This document shows positions 32,381 to 44,044 of a stretch of 64,000 nucleotides of DNA, one piece after another. The position numbers were made by a program, and so were the translations under genes. The notes below the pieces were generated by a model. That model did not search any database. It was given only the letters and a program-made list of their open reading frames with translations, and was not told where the DNA came from. Each line of letters starts with the position of its first letter. Within the stretch, counting starts at the first letter, position 1. The stretch is from Megaustenia siamemsis (lineage: Eukaryota > Mollusca > Gastropoda > Stylommatophora > Ariophantidae): positions 53,088,144 to 53,152,143 of the forward strand of contig JAVIAB010000073.1 of NCBI GenBank assembly GCA_032433765.1. Direction: 5' to 3'.

Positions 32381-34250
32381 ATATAGTTTCATCTAGTTAG
32401 ACACTAGTATGGTGTGGCTTCATCTAGGAGAGTATTAGTATGGTGTGGCTTCATCTAGGAGAGTATTAGTATAATGTGGCTTCATCTAGGAGAGTATTAG
32501 TATAATGTTACTTCATCTAGGAGAGTATTAGTATGATGTGGTTTCATCTAGGCGAGTAATAGTATGATGTGGTTTCATCTAGGTAAGTAATAGTATGATG
32601 TGGTTTTATCTAGGTAAGTAATAGTATGATGTGGTTTTATCTAGGTAAGTATTAGTATGATGTGGTTTCATCTAGGTAAGTAATAGTATGATGTGGTTTT
32701 ATCTAGGTAAGTAATAGTATGCTGTGGTTTTATCTAGGTAAGTATTAATATGATGTGGTTTCTTCTAGGTAAGTATTAGTATGATGTGGTTTCATCTAGG
32801 TAAGTAATAGTATGATGTGGTTTCATCTAGGTAAGTAATAGTATGATGTGGTTTCATCTAGGTAAGTAATAGTATGATGTGGTTTTATCTAGGTAAGTAA
32901 TAGTATGATGTGGTTTTATCTAGGTAAGTAATAGTACGATGTGGTTTCATCTAGGTAAGTAATAGTACGATGTGGTTTCATCTAGGTAAGTAATGTATGA
33001 AGTGGTTTATCTAGGTAAGTAATGTATGATGTGGTTTATCTAGGTAAGTAATGTATGATGTGGTTTATCTAGGTAAGTAATGTATGATGTGGTTTATCTA
33101 CGTAAGTATTAGTATGATGTGGTTTCTTCTAGGTAAGTAATAGTATGATGTGGTATCATCTAGGTAAGTAATGTATGATGTGGTTTATCTAGGTAAGTAA
33201 TAGTATGATGTGGGTTTATCTAGGTAAGTAATGTATGATGTGGTTTCATCTAGGTAAGTAATGTATGATGTGGTTTTATCTAGGTAAGTAATAGTATGAT
33301 GTGGTTTTATCTAGGTAAGTAATAGTATGATGTGGTTTCATCTAGGTAAGTAATAGTAGGATGTGGTTTATCTAGGTAAGTAATGTATGATGTGGTTTAT
33401 CTAGGTAAGTAATGTATGATGTGGTTTATCTAGGTAAGTATTAGTATGATGTGGTTTCTTCTATGTAAGTAATAGTATGATGTGGTTTCATTTAGGTAAG
33501 TAATGTATGATGTGGTTTATCTAGGTAAGTAATGTATGATGTGGTTTATCTAGGTAAGTAATGTATGATGTGGTTTATCTAGGTAAGTATTAGTATGATG
33601 TGGTTTCTTCTAGGTAAGTATTAGTATGATGTGGTTTCTTCTAGGTAAGTATTAGTATGATGTGGTTTTATCTAGGTAAGTATTAGTATGATGTGGTTTA
33701 TCTAGGTAAGTATTAGTATGATGTGGTTTATCTAGGTAAGTATTAGTATGATGTGGTTTCTTCTAGGTAAGTATTAGTATGATGTGGTTTCATCTAGGTA
33801 AGTATTAGTATGATGTGGTTTATTCTAGGTAAGTATTAGTATGATGTGGTTTCTTCTAGGTAAGTAATAGTATGATGTGGTTTCTTCTAGGTAAGTAATA
33901 GTATGATGTGGTTTCTTCTAGGTAAGTAATAGTATGATGTGGTTTCTTCTAGGTAAGTAATAGTATGATGTGGTTTCTTCTAGGTAAGTATTAGTATGAT
34001 GTGGTTTCTTCTAGGTAAGTATTAGTATGATGTGGTTTCATCAAGAAAAGATACAATTTAGTTTCTTCTATTCCAGTATTAGTATGATGTGTTTTCCTTT
34101 AAATAAACATTAGTATTATGTGATTTCATCTAGGTTAGGTATCAGTATGATGTAGTTTCTTCTACTTCAGTATTAGTATGATGTAGTTTCTTCTATTTCA
34201 GTATTAGTATGATGTAGTTTCTTCTATTTCAGTTTTAGTATGACTTAATT
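32381..34250. repeat. 31-bp minisatellite block II, about 60 copies, each with a splice-donor-like core
   Basis: Unit GTAAGTAATAGTATGATGTG plus GTTTCATCTAG, with 28-29-bp deletion variants (GTAAGTAATGTATGATGTGG plus TTTATCTAG). Almost every junction reads CTAG followed by GTAAGTA. Same unit length and recognisable similarity to block I (GGTAATGAGTAGTAT against GGTAAGTAATAGTAT). The last ~200 bp are diverged. Confidence 0.97.
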
Positions 34251-34384
34251 AGGTTTGAATTATTTATGGATTCTCGCCATTGCACTCCGAACAACTCATA
34301 GGTACTCAGATCTCCTACTCTTCATGCCCAGCAGCGTCTGTGTTGGTTGATATTTTTTCTTATTTGCTCACTAAACCTTTCCTC

Positions 34385-34610
34385 TCAACAGCTTAAATGG
34401 TTTGGCCACCTGGTCAGAATGAATCATCACCAATAACTATCAAGGGCGTTCTTCTCGAGGTGGCATGGAAAAAGACCAAGAGGAAGATGGATAGATGCAG
34501 TGTCAGAGACATGTAACAACAAAAGAAAATCACTAATTCACACAGTTCGAGCAGCTCAAGAACGATAAATGATATAACCACGACATCTTTTCGGTATCAG
34601 TGAGAAAGAG
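34385..34610 (+). mobile_element. LINE-beta 3' end
   Basis: Encodes QLKWFGHLVRMNHHQ, then SRAFFSR, GRWIDAVSETCNNK and QLKNDK-type end with stops. Ends CACGACATCTTTTCGGTATC, as in other beta copies. Confidence 0.85.
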
Positions 34611-34685
34611 AAAAGAAAGAAAGAAAGATTTTTCCTCTGGTTTCTGGCTGTGCCCCTCAACTTTCATCTCTTTCATCCGATGAAA

Positions 34686-34815
34686 TGATGATTAAAAGAC
34701 TACTATTTCTACTTTAATTAGGAGTAGTTTGATCCTTTCTTTCTCCACACAGGGATTAATGTGATCTAATTTCATTTTCGCAAGGATTAGATGTTCTAGC
34801 CTCTACTAGGATATT
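34686..34815. repeat. probable remnant of the 31-bp array
   Basis: TAGTTTGATCC, TTAATGTGATCTAATTTC and TTAGATGTTCTAGCC recur at about 31-bp spacing, suggesting the array once extended past the LINE insertion. Confidence 0.4.
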
Positions 34816-34835
34816 TTATATTATTGAACATTTAT

Positions 34836-35600
34836 ATCATCATCATCATCATCGCTGCCTTTTCTGCAACGAAGGTTGGCTACCATGGATCGCCATTCTA
34901 CTCTGTTTCTTGCTTTGATGGTGCAGGCTGACATAGATTGACTTGTCCATCTTTTGATGTTACTCGTCCATGTTAGTCTTGGTCTGCCTCTGCCTTTTTT
35001 ACCTTGTATTTTTCCTTCTAATATTACTTTTAGTAGGCTGTTGTGTCTTTTAACATGCCCCAAAAATTTAATTTGTCTTGTCTTAATTGTGTTTAGTAGT
35101 TCTCTTTTTATTTTCAGTTGTTTTAAAACTTCATCGTTTGTTATCTTTTGTTTCCATCCAATTCTACCTATTCTTCTATAAATCCACATTTCAAAGGCTC
35201 CAATTTTCTGTTCTGTTTTCTTGTCTAATGTCCATGTTTCTGCACCATACAGGAATATTGAGAAGACGTAACATTTTGCCATTCTTAGTTTCAGCCCTGC
35301 TGATATTTGTTTTGTTGTTAGTATATTTTTCATGGCATTAAAATTACTTTTTGCCATACCTATTCTTTTGTTTATTTAAGTGTTGCATTTTCCATCATTG
35401 GTTATAGTATGTCCCAGGTAGTTGTAGCTCTGGACTGTCTCTAGATGTATTCCCTCAACTGTGATACTTAATTGTAGGTCTTGAGGATTTTCTTTGTTTA
35501 TGATCATAGTTTTAGTCTTTTTGATATTCATTTCTAGTCCATATTTGTTGCTTGTTATGTTTATCACATTTCTATGCGTTGTCAATATGATAAAAAAACA
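34836..35600 (-). mobile_element. LINE-gamma 3' fragment, the longest copy
   Basis: Two minus frames, separated by a frameshift near 35370, give MNIKKTKTMIINKE, YNYLGHTITNDGKC, then NAMKNILTTKQISAGLKLRM, YGAETWTLDKKT, EMWIYRRIGRIGWK, KTRQIKFLGHVKRHN, GRGRPRLTWTSNIKRW and the EWRSMVANLRC end, then an Asp run from the (GAT)n tail. This covers the region from just after the RT active site to the terminus of ORF2. The YADD box itself is absent (5' truncation). Confidence 0.9.
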
Positions 35601-36034
35601 TATTGTAATCTGTGAGATATAGAAAAATATATTTCACAATTATAGGTCACGGACAGTTTTAAAATTAGTTATCAATTTCTACTTTCTTTAACCTCCAGCA
35701 TGACCTTTTACCTTTAGCATAACCTTTACCCTTTAGCGAGACCTCCGCTGCCCTAACTAATTCTTCAAAGTGCTTCATAAATGTCGCCTCCACGAGAGCA
35801 TAGTAATAACATAGCATTCACTAACCCTCTTGAGTGACAAATTATAAACGGACGAGATGTGCCAGCTCTAAACCGTCAATTGTGTGAGCGATAAATTGAC
35901 GTGGTTATATGCGAGCGAACAAAGAATCTTGTTACATAAATTTTATCTGAATTTTTGCCTCCTGTCCACGTCTTTGAATATTGATCGGAATGAAATAAGG
36001 TGGTCGTAGTCTGGCTACAGCGATCAATCATATT
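35601..36034. other. unassigned AT-rich stretch
   Basis: Nothing recognised. Confidence 0.4.
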
Positions 36035-36560
36035 GTCTGGAGGTGTTGCTGGTCGTTTTCTTTCAAACTGTTAAAATACTGAAAGTGGCAAATGGAGGTG
36101 TTGCTGATGTTTTCTTTCAAACCGTTAAAATACTGAAAGTGGCAAATGGAGGTGTTGCTGGTCGTTTTCTTTCAAACTGTTAAAATACTGAAAGTGGCAA
36201 ATGGAGGTGTTGCTGATGTTTTCTTTCAAACCGTTAAAATACTGAAAGTGGCAAATGGAGGTGTTGCTGGTCGTTTTCTTTAAAATTGTTAAAATACTGA
36301 AAGTGGCAAATGGAGGTGTTGTTGGTGTTTTCTTTCAAACTGTTAAAATACTGAAAACATGAACTGTAGTTGTTGGTGGTCGTTTCCTTTCAAACTGTTA
36401 AAATACTGAAAGTGGGAACTGGGGGTGTTGCTGGTCGTTTTCTTTCAAACTGTTAAAATACTGAAAGTGGGAACTGTAGTTGTTGGTGGTCGTTTTCTTT
36501 CAAACTGTTAAAACACGTAAAGTGGGAACTGGATCTGTTGCTGGTTGTTTTCTGTTCATC
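36035..36560. repeat. 53-55-bp minisatellite
   Basis: Unit GGAGGTGTTGCTGGTCGTTT, TCTTTCAAACTGTTAAAATA, CTGAAAGTGGCAAAT; every second early unit lacks the CG in GGTCGTT. Related to the next block. Confidence 0.95.
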
Positions 36561-37830
36561 ATTTACAAGAATGTGGGTCTTGGTAGTATTGCTGATATTT
36601 TTCTTTCAAATTGTTATAAGACTATATGATTGGAGGTGTTTCTAGTAGTTTTATTTCAAACTTTATACAACTTTCCGGTTGTAATGTTGATTGTTTTCTT
36701 TGAGATTGTTAAAAGTCTTGAAGGTATTGATCACCCTTATGTGTACAATATTTGCAAGACTGTGGGTCTGGAGGTATTACTGATCGTTTCCAGTCCACCA
36801 TTTACAAGACTGTCGATCTTAATGGTATTATGAATCGTTTTCTCTCTACCATTAACAAGACTGTCGATCTTAATGGTATTATGAATAGTTTTCTCTCTAC
36901 CATTAACAAGACTGTCGATCTTAATGTGATTATGAATAGTTTTCTCTCTACCATTTACAAGACTGTCTACCTTAATGGTATTATGAATAGTTTTCTCTCT
37001 ACCATTAACAAGACTGTCGATCTTAATGTGATTATGAATAGTTTTCTCTCTACCATTTACAAGACTGTCTATCTTAATGGTATTATGAATAGTTTTCTCT
37101 CTACCATTTACAAGACTGTCTATCTTAATGGTATTATGAATAGTTTTCTCTCTACCATTAACAAGACTGTCGATCTTAATGTGATTATGAATAGTTTTCT
37201 CTCTACCATTTACAAGACTGTCTATCTTAATGGTATTATGAATAGTTTTCTCTCTACCATTAACAAGACTGTCGATCTTAATGTGATTATGAATAGTTTT
37301 CTCTCTACCATTTACAAGACTGTCTATCTTAATGGTATTATGAATAGTTTTCTCTCTACCATTAACAAGACTGTCTATCTTAATGGTATTATGAATAGTT
37401 TTCTCTCTACCATTAACAAGACTGTCGATCTTAGTGGTATCACTGTTCGTTTTCTGTACACCATTTACAACACCGTTGATATTAAATATATCGTTGATCG
37501 TTTTCTCTCCATCATTTACAAGGCTGTCTGTCTTAGTGGTATTGCTGATCATTTTCTCTCCATCATTTACAAGACTGTCGGTCTTAGTGGTATTGCTGAT
37601 CGTTTTCTCTCCATCATTTACAAGACTCCCATATATGAAATCTGATATTTTTGCCGATAGTATTCTATCCCCCGTTTACGAGACTGGATCTGAAAGTGTT
37701 TTTCATCTCTACGTATCCACGATTCACAAGATTGTGTTTCAGTGGTATTGCTTATTGTTTCCTTGCAAACCATACAAGACTATCTATATTATTTCATCCT
37801 CACTAATAAGAATTAGCTTTCAGTGTAGCA
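36561..37830. repeat. 51-bp minisatellite with 102-bp alternation and decayed edges
   Basis: Core (36820-37440) unit CTACCATTAACAAGACTGTC, GATCTTAATGGTATTATGAA, TAGTTTTCTCT. Two types alternate over much of the core (ATTAACAAGACTGTCGATC and ATTTACAAGACTGTCTATC). Edges on both sides are progressively diverged. Both strands are open for over 270 codons because 51 is a multiple of three; I do not call a protein. Confidence 0.95.
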
Positions 37831-38004
37831 TTGATTACAAGTAGGGGTAAACATCTTGTTCTTCTTCCATTGGTCACAGATAGACAAGCAATAAGTGATG
37901 ATTTGTTGCATTTTATTGAACAATTAACAAAGTGTTTCTTTCCATCTTTTAATGAGTGTCCCGAGTCTGACTTCAGATTAGTATTGGTCTGTACCGCTGT
38001 CGCT

Positions 38005-38370
38005 TTACAAACGAATGTCACTGAATCGCTGTCGCTTTACAAACGAATGTCACTGAATCGCTGTCGCTTTACAAACGAATGTCACTGAATCGCTGTCGTT
38101 TTACAAACGAATGTCACTGAATCGCTGTCGCTTTACAAACGAATGTCACTGAATCGTGTCGCTTTACAAACGAATGTCACTGAATCGCTGTCGCTTTACA
38201 ATCGAATGTCACTGAATCGCTGTCGCTTTACAAACGAATGTCACTGAATCGCTGTCGTTTTACAAACGAATGTCACTGAATCGCTGTCGTTTTACAAACG
38301 AATGTCACTGAATCGCTGTCGCTTTACAAACGAATGTCACTGAATCGCTTTTACAAACGAATGTCACAAC
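38005..38370. repeat. 32-bp minisatellite, about 11 copies
   Basis: Unit GTCGCTTTACAAACGAATGT plus CACTGAATCGCT, very homogeneous (GTCGTTTTAC variant in some). Confidence 0.97.
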
Positions 38371-39336
38371 ATTATTTACATGAGAAGTAGTGCTTCGGAT
38401 CATCTATTGCTCTTTGTTTTGTTTCTGTTGTTGATTATTTGTCAGTTGTATCGTAGTGCTGTAAACGTACCTCTTCCACTGAAATGATTCGTTGATCTAT
38501 CGCCTCGGAAGTTTTCCTATAAAATGTTTACAAATTTCCATAAAAATATTAATTTATTATAAAATGTCTCCACATGAAAACTCACCTGTCTGGTAGTTGG
38601 ATTAATTATCTGATGTTACTTGATCATCATTGTCATTATCATCATTTGTTTTCTTACCTGGCTACAAACCGACAAAGCAGTCAGTGCCTAACTCCTTGAG
38701 GGGCCTTATTCTTCTACAAAAACGTTTTTTTATATATTTTTTACGATCCGTGGTTTCATTTGCAGGATGCCCCAAGTCTGGAACATACTGCTACCCTATG
38801 ACTCTCGTCGTTTTATTAATGCAGAGTCCACACACAATTCGGCATTTCTTGCTATTATCTTGATTATTTTCTGCTACTGCCACTTAAATATTACTTTATT
38901 GTCTGTCTTTTCTGGTTATCATGACATAAGATAATTTATTGATGTACGTGTTTTTTTCTATATACATCTTCCAGCATAGAATAAATATTTTGAATACCGA
39001 TTGTTTTTCGTGGAAGCCAGCGGAAATAAACAGAAAGGAAAGGTCATGGTTATATGGAAGCATTGAAAACGTTATATTTTTTTAAAGAACAATAACTTTG
39101 ACTGAAATAGTGAAAAAATTACAGGTATTGGAATGAATAGAGAAACCTTGTCCATGGTCTTTGATCCTGAAGGGGCCAGAAGGATTTTGAATGATTTCAT
39201 TGATTTCAATACCGTCTTGGCCCCCAGTCTGAACAGTTTGATCAATATTGAGCCGAATTAATATTTTAAAAATGCACGTGATAACATTCGGCTTATTGCC
39301 ATATCAATCTTGCTTGTGTAATTTTGAATGTATATA
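38371..39336. other. unassigned AT-rich stretch
   Basis: No gene or repeat recognised upstream of the LINE. The LINE's 5' truncation point lies near 39335. Confidence 0.4.
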
Positions 39337-40130
39337 TGCACACTAAGGTATGCTGATGATACAGTCTTAATCGCTCAGAGTGAAAATGAGTTACAAGAAA
39401 TGTCGGACATTATAGTGAAAGAAAGCAAAAATAAAGGACTCAGCCTTAATAGCAAAAAGACAGAGGTAATGGAAACAACAAAGAAAAAGACAACACCTCA
39501 GTGCAAAATAAAGACAAGTGGAACAATATTAAAACAGGTAAATGAATTTAAATGTTTGGGAACTTTGTTAACCTCAGACGGAAGATGTACAAAAGAGGTG
39601 AGATGCAGAATGGCTCAGGCAAAAGCAGCTTTCCAAAAAATGAGGAAGATACTATGCAATCCATTTTTGACAATAGAAACAAGAAAAAGAGTTCTTAAGT
39701 GTTACGTAGAGCCAATCTTAACATATGGATGCGAATCATGGACAATAGGACAACAGACAACAAAATCACTGGGGTCTGTAGAAATGTGGTTTTACAGAAT
39801 AATGTTGAGAGTACCATGGACAGCTAAGAAGAGTAATGAAGATGTTGTGAGAGAGGTCAAAGCAAAAAGAGAGCTAATTTCCAATATTAGGAAGAAACAA
39901 TCATCATTTTTTGGCCATGTAATGAGAAGAGAACAACTGGAATATATGGTAACAACTGGAAAAATTGAGGGACGAAGAGATAGAGGTAAGCAAAGAGAAA
40001 ATATACCAGACAGCTTAAAAGAATGGCTTGGCAGAAGGTCAACAACAGAAATGATAAATAGCTGCCGAGATCGAAAGTTGTGGAGAGACATGATCACCTA
40101 CGCCAGCAGGCCGGTACTTGATGATGATAT
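39337..40130 (+). mobile_element. LINE-alpha 3' fragment with RT YADD motif, frame intact
   Basis: A single open frame (ATG at 39328, which lies in flanking DNA) encodes LRYADDTVLIA, the RT catalytic box, then LSLNSKKTEVM, FKCLGTLLTSDGRC, ETRKRVLKCYVEPILTYGCE, SWTIGQQTTKSLGSVEMWFY, KKQSSFFGHVMRREQLEY, GRRDRGKQRENIPDSLKEWL and LWRDMITYASRP, with a (GAT)n tail. Endonuclease and the fingers/palm N-terminal to YADD are missing, so it cannot be active, but the lack of stops makes it the youngest-looking LINE piece here. The best reference for the alpha family in this window. Confidence 0.92.
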
Positions 40131-41123
40131 GCATACTGCTCATTTATAAACACACAAACATGTAACAACCTATCTATAATACACATCACTGAATAAACAT
40201 ATATTCAGTTTTCACTACATTATTATGCATTTGCTCTAGTGCGTGATTGTTCAAATGACACGACAATAATGATGGCTGACGGCCCCAGAACAAGGGGAAG
40301 CTATTGAGTGCTGCAGATAACAGTGTTTATCACAAGGGAAAAACATTTACTCCCCCTTGAGCCCCGAAATTGTGGACAGCTGTAAACCGATGCTGTGGGT
40401 GCCCAAATCCTATGTTGCGTGTATTAATGCTACAACGTCTGCATAAACCTAACAGTGCCTGTATAAATTCACCAGTGCATAAATGAGCATAAAACCCAAC
40501 AGAGCATGCACGAGTATAAAATTCAACCGTGTCTGATGCATTTGACAGTACTTGGCATAAATCTCGCAGCAGGTTGATAATAAAATGAATGAGTTCTGTA
40601 ATTTATACAAAGTGTTTCATACAAGTTTAAACGTAAAGAGCTCAAAGTCTGGGGAAAAACGGGCAAAAACTCAAGAAGATAGAATCGTTAATTATAAGAA
40701 AATAAACTGGTTCCGAAGTAAAGAAAGAGGGAATGGAAAGAAACAGATGTGACAAATGTTGTTTTTATCCAATGAGTGAATGAGGGTGAGTGTGTGAACA
40801 TGTGTGTTATTATTATTTTGTGAAAATGAGTCCGTGAGTGAATGCTCTAGGTGAGTGTTGCGGGAGTTAGTGAATGCATAACATTATATATGAGTGAATG
40901 AATGTGCTCTAGTGGGTGGGCACGTGGGGGAATTATAGAGTTAGCGTGTATGAGTTAGTTAACATGAGACAGGGCTGCTATAAGTGTGTGAATGTGTTGA
41001 ATGGACAAAAACTAAAGTGTGTAATAATAAAAATATATAACATATAGTAACCAAGACTTTTTTTGCAACTCATATGCGTATGTACTTTCATGTTGCTGTA
41101 CATGTCTGTGTTAGTCACCTATA
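40131..41123. other. unassigned stretch with GTGAGTGAATG-rich part
   Basis: 40770-41000 contains decayed repeats of GTGAGTG and GAATG. No gene recognised. Confidence 0.45.
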
Positions 41124-41417
41124 GTGACTCGGGCAGATGGTGCTCGTAAACCTGGGAGGGCCGACCATCTAAGGGCAGAATCCCCCTACAGAAAAGATCA
41201 TCTGCTGCCTTGCAGGAAGATTGGGGACAATCGAAGGCTAAGGATAGCAAACCTGAATAAAATGCTGGCTGAAATCGGATGCAATGGGCCAGTGGCGCAG
41301 AACATAGTGCAACGTTTTAACGGGTGCTCAATCAGAGTGGATCTGGCAGACTCTAATTGTGATGTTCTGTCTGTGGGGGCGATCAACACACTTAACCTGA
41401 CAGCTGACTTCATGTGA
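41124..41417 (+). CDS. unrecognised 97-codon ORF
   Basis: GC-richer than its surroundings and rich in charged residues, with DNRRLRIANLNKMLAEIGCN as the most protein-like part and ADSNCDVLSVGAINTLNL near the end. I do not recognise a family. It may be the 5' part of an unidentified retroelement, since the neighbourhood is repeats, or a chance frame. No signal peptide, membrane segment or splice site decides the matter. Confidence 0.25.
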   Translation: MTRADGARKPGRADHLRAESPYRKDHLLPCRKIGDNRRLRIANLNKMLAEIGCNGPVAQNIVQRFNGCSIRVDLADSNCDVLSVGAINTLNLTADFM

Positions 41418-41564
41418 GAGTCTGGAATCCTACTCTGATTGAGTCCTGATCGCAGAGAGAGAGAGAGTGATAGATGGTACTGTACAAACCTACATATTTT
41501 TTCCCCATTTTTTACGATTGCAATTTGACAGCGATTAAAGCCACGTTTAAACCAATTATATCAT

Positions 41565-42075
41565 CATCATTGAGTGCCGTCTCCGCATCGAAGGTTGGCT
41601 ACCATGGAGCGCCATTCTACTCTGTCTCTTGCTTTGATGGTGCAGATTGTCATAGGTTGACTTGTCCATCTTTTGATGTTACTCGTCCATGTTAGTCTTG
41701 GTCTGCCTCTGCCTCTTTTACCTTGTATTTTCCCTTCCAAATTTACTTTTATTAGGTTATGTTTTTTAACATGCCCCAAAAATTTCATGTGTCTTGTTCT
41801 TATTGTATTTAGTAGTTCTCATCATTTGTTTTCTTTTCTTTCCATCCATTTCTACCTATTCTTCTATAGATCCACATTTCAAAGGCTTCAATTTTCTGTT
41901 GTTTTCTGGTCTAATGTCCATGTTTAGGCATCATACAGGAATATTGAGATGTACAATTTTGCTATTCATAGTTTTAGCCTTGGTGCTATTTGTTTTGGTG
42001 TTAGTATATTTTTCATGGCATTAAAATTACTATTTTCCATACCTATTTTTTTGTTTATGTCAGTTGTACATTTAT
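41565..42075 (-). mobile_element. LINE-gamma 3' fragment
   Basis: Minus frame KFLGHVKKHNLIKVNLEGKI, GRGRPRLTWTSNIKRW, TICTIKARDRVEWRSM, followed upstream by frameshifted sequence equivalent to 35000-35340. Starts in a TCATCATCAT tail. Confidence 0.87.
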
Positions 42076-42436
42076 AGCCTGGCCATAATTACCGCTTAGA
42101 AGAGGACTGAACCGCTTTTTTTTTTGAATGCCAAGGCAGACCCATAATTTTAATTTTAAAAAAGAAACATTTGCCCCGTTTCTTCCTTTAAAAAGTAAAG
42201 ACTAAACATTTACTTCAAATCTAGTTAATCATAAAAAATAACCTGTAATATTTGATCCATTTCATGAATACCAGCGATTTATATAATTATAGAGTTAAAT
42301 TGTTTGATACTCTATTTTGCTGAAATAAAGTCTACCTGTACCTCAAATTTTGTATGGGGTTGTGAAGTAATGAACTTTGTTTTCTTGTCTTACCTTTTCA
42401 TGATTAAATAATATTTCATAACCCTGGAGATTGGGG
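42076..42436. other. unassigned AT-rich stretch
   Basis: Nothing recognised. Confidence 0.4.
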
Positions 42437-42840
42437 ACTGGGTGGTCTCGAGGTAAGATGTCGATCACTTGACAGAAAGGTCCCGAGTTTGAATCCCACC
42501 ACAGGCAGGACGAATTTATTTAAAAATTGAACCCATGGTGTCTTCGTAGCTTCACCTGGTCTCGTGGTAGTGAGATCCGATGTTTAGCCGTCTCGAAAAA
42601 CGGCGGAAAAATATGAAGTTCCGTGTGCACTCGCGCACTCGTGCACTCGCGCACATTAAAGAACTCCTGGTTGTTTAATGTCGAAAAGAGTAGACCTAAA
42701 ACGGCCGGGTAAAAATTGTTAAGCAAATTCTACCCATGCCGAAAACAGATATGTCGGGTCGGAAGGCGCAGATGTCGCGGCTTTGCCGTCAACTAGCGAC
42801 AAAGCGTATCCACGTTCACTTATCGGGTAAACGCTTATAA
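42437..42840 (+). mobile_element. SINE-C, longest copy
   Basis: tRNA-like head GGGACTGGGTGGTCTCGAGG with box B-like GAGTTTGAATCCC, a body with GGTAGTGAGATCCGATGT and AAAACGGCGGAAAA, then CGCGCACATTAAAGAACTCC and a tail with GGAAGGCGCAGATGTCGCGG and ACTAGCGACAAAGCG. The body and tail are shared with copies at 48400-48600 and 61855-62215. The head resembles that of SINE-B (GGGGACTGGTTGGTCTC). Confidence 0.75.
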
Positions 42841-43130
42841 GAATAGAATAACCCCTAAGTAACGATTATTTCTTACCTAGGAGTAAAGGTTATTTCAAAA
42901 CCTAGGAGTAGAGGTGATTTCCTAACCTGGGAGTAAAGATTATTTCATAGCGTAGAAGTAACAATGATTTCATAATCTTGTAGTAACGATTATTTCATAA
43001 CCTAGGAGTAAAGATGATTTCATAACCTCGGAGTAAAGATTATGTCATAACCTTGGAGTAAACATTATTTCGTAACCTCGGAGTAAAAAGTATTTCATAA
43101 CCTTGGAGTAAAGAATATTTCTTAACACAG
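42841..43130. repeat. 25-bp minisatellite, about 11 diverged copies
   Basis: Unit ATAACCTAGGAGTAAAGATT plus ATTTC with frequent substitutions. Starts directly after the SINE-C tail. Confidence 0.93.
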
Positions 43131-43394
43131 GTATTCCCTGCTTTTGTCATCCTATTGCCCCCTTTTTAAAGCAAGGAAATATGAGCAGCCTAGCTTATAG
43201 AGACTCTATTTAGTGACTCAATCATTTTATTTCTGTTTTTTTTTTCTGCTTTTTTTATAGTAGCCAAATATTTTGTTTATTTCTTAACCAATTTATATAA
43301 TAATTTGTACTGATGTCCATAAAAAAATTGAAATAAATTATAAGTTCATATCATTTAGCTAATTGTTGCTGATGGTGAATGCTTCGTGATTGCT
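43131..43394. other. unassigned AT-rich stretch
   Basis: Nothing recognised. Confidence 0.4.
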
Positions 43395-43485
43395 CTTTTG
43401 CATGTTTAATGTTTGGCTGTTTTTGCATGTTTAATGTTTGGCTGTTTTTGCATGTTTAATGTTTGCTGTTTTTGTATGTTTAATG
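43395..43485. repeat. 25-bp tandem repeat, about 4 copies
   Basis: Unit TTGCATGTTTAATGTTTGGC plus TGTTT. Confidence 0.92.
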
Positions 43486-43647
43486 TTGAGAGAAGAAAGG
43501 TGTTTAAAATAATTAAAAACAGTGAAGGTTGAAAACAAACAAGAAGCCGCCATCATTGGCATCACATTATAACAATATTTATAAAAGGAGGACAAATGTG
43601 TGTGCATGTATATGTTTATGAATGCTTTCCACTCTGATATATGTATA

Positions 43648-43977
43648 CAGTAATCCCTCAGTTATCGCGGTTAATAGGGACCAGAACCGGCCGCGATAAG
43701 TGAAAAACCGCGAGTGTCACCCTCTCATTTTTAACATACGTACATTTTTTGTGTATGTGTAATATCAATAAGTGTATATGAAACCATATACGTGCATATG
43801 TTATCATTAGAACATTAAAGAATAGTTTCAAACATGTAAATAAAATATTAATAGTATAAATAACATACATAAAATAATGGTTTTTTTCATAATAATTCCT
43901 CAATTTTGAATTTTTGAACAATCCACGATAGTACTGAGGCCGCGATAAATGAACCGCAATGTAGCGACGGATGACTG
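43648..43977. mobile_element. MITE with TA target site, pogo/Tigger-like ends
   Basis: 330 bp flanked by TA (43646-43647, 43978-43979). The left end CAGTAATCCCTCAGTTATCG and the right end (reverse complement CAGTCATCCGTCGCTACATT) are imperfect terminal inverted repeats. Subterminal CCGCGATAAGTGAA and CCGCGATAAATGAA repeat the GCGATAA theme. CAGT.(A/G)TCC.TCG ends with a TA duplication are typical of pogo/Tigger-group mariner elements. No transposase frame. Confidence 0.75.
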
Positions 43978-44044
43978 TATTGGTATGTGAAGTGTGTGTT
44001 ACCCTGTTAGAAAAATAAAGCGAAGCCCACGCGTCAGAAGTATG

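Noticed and set aside
36737..37645. Open frames of 271 and 297 codons on opposite strands
   Set aside because: Both are produced by a stop-free 51-bp tandem unit; mirrored openness on the two strands is an arithmetic effect, not evidence of a gene.
39328..40149. 273-codon frame as a host gene
   Set aside because: YADD reverse-transcriptase box, LINE post-RT motifs, (GAT)n tail and several related copies in the window show it is a truncated LINE.
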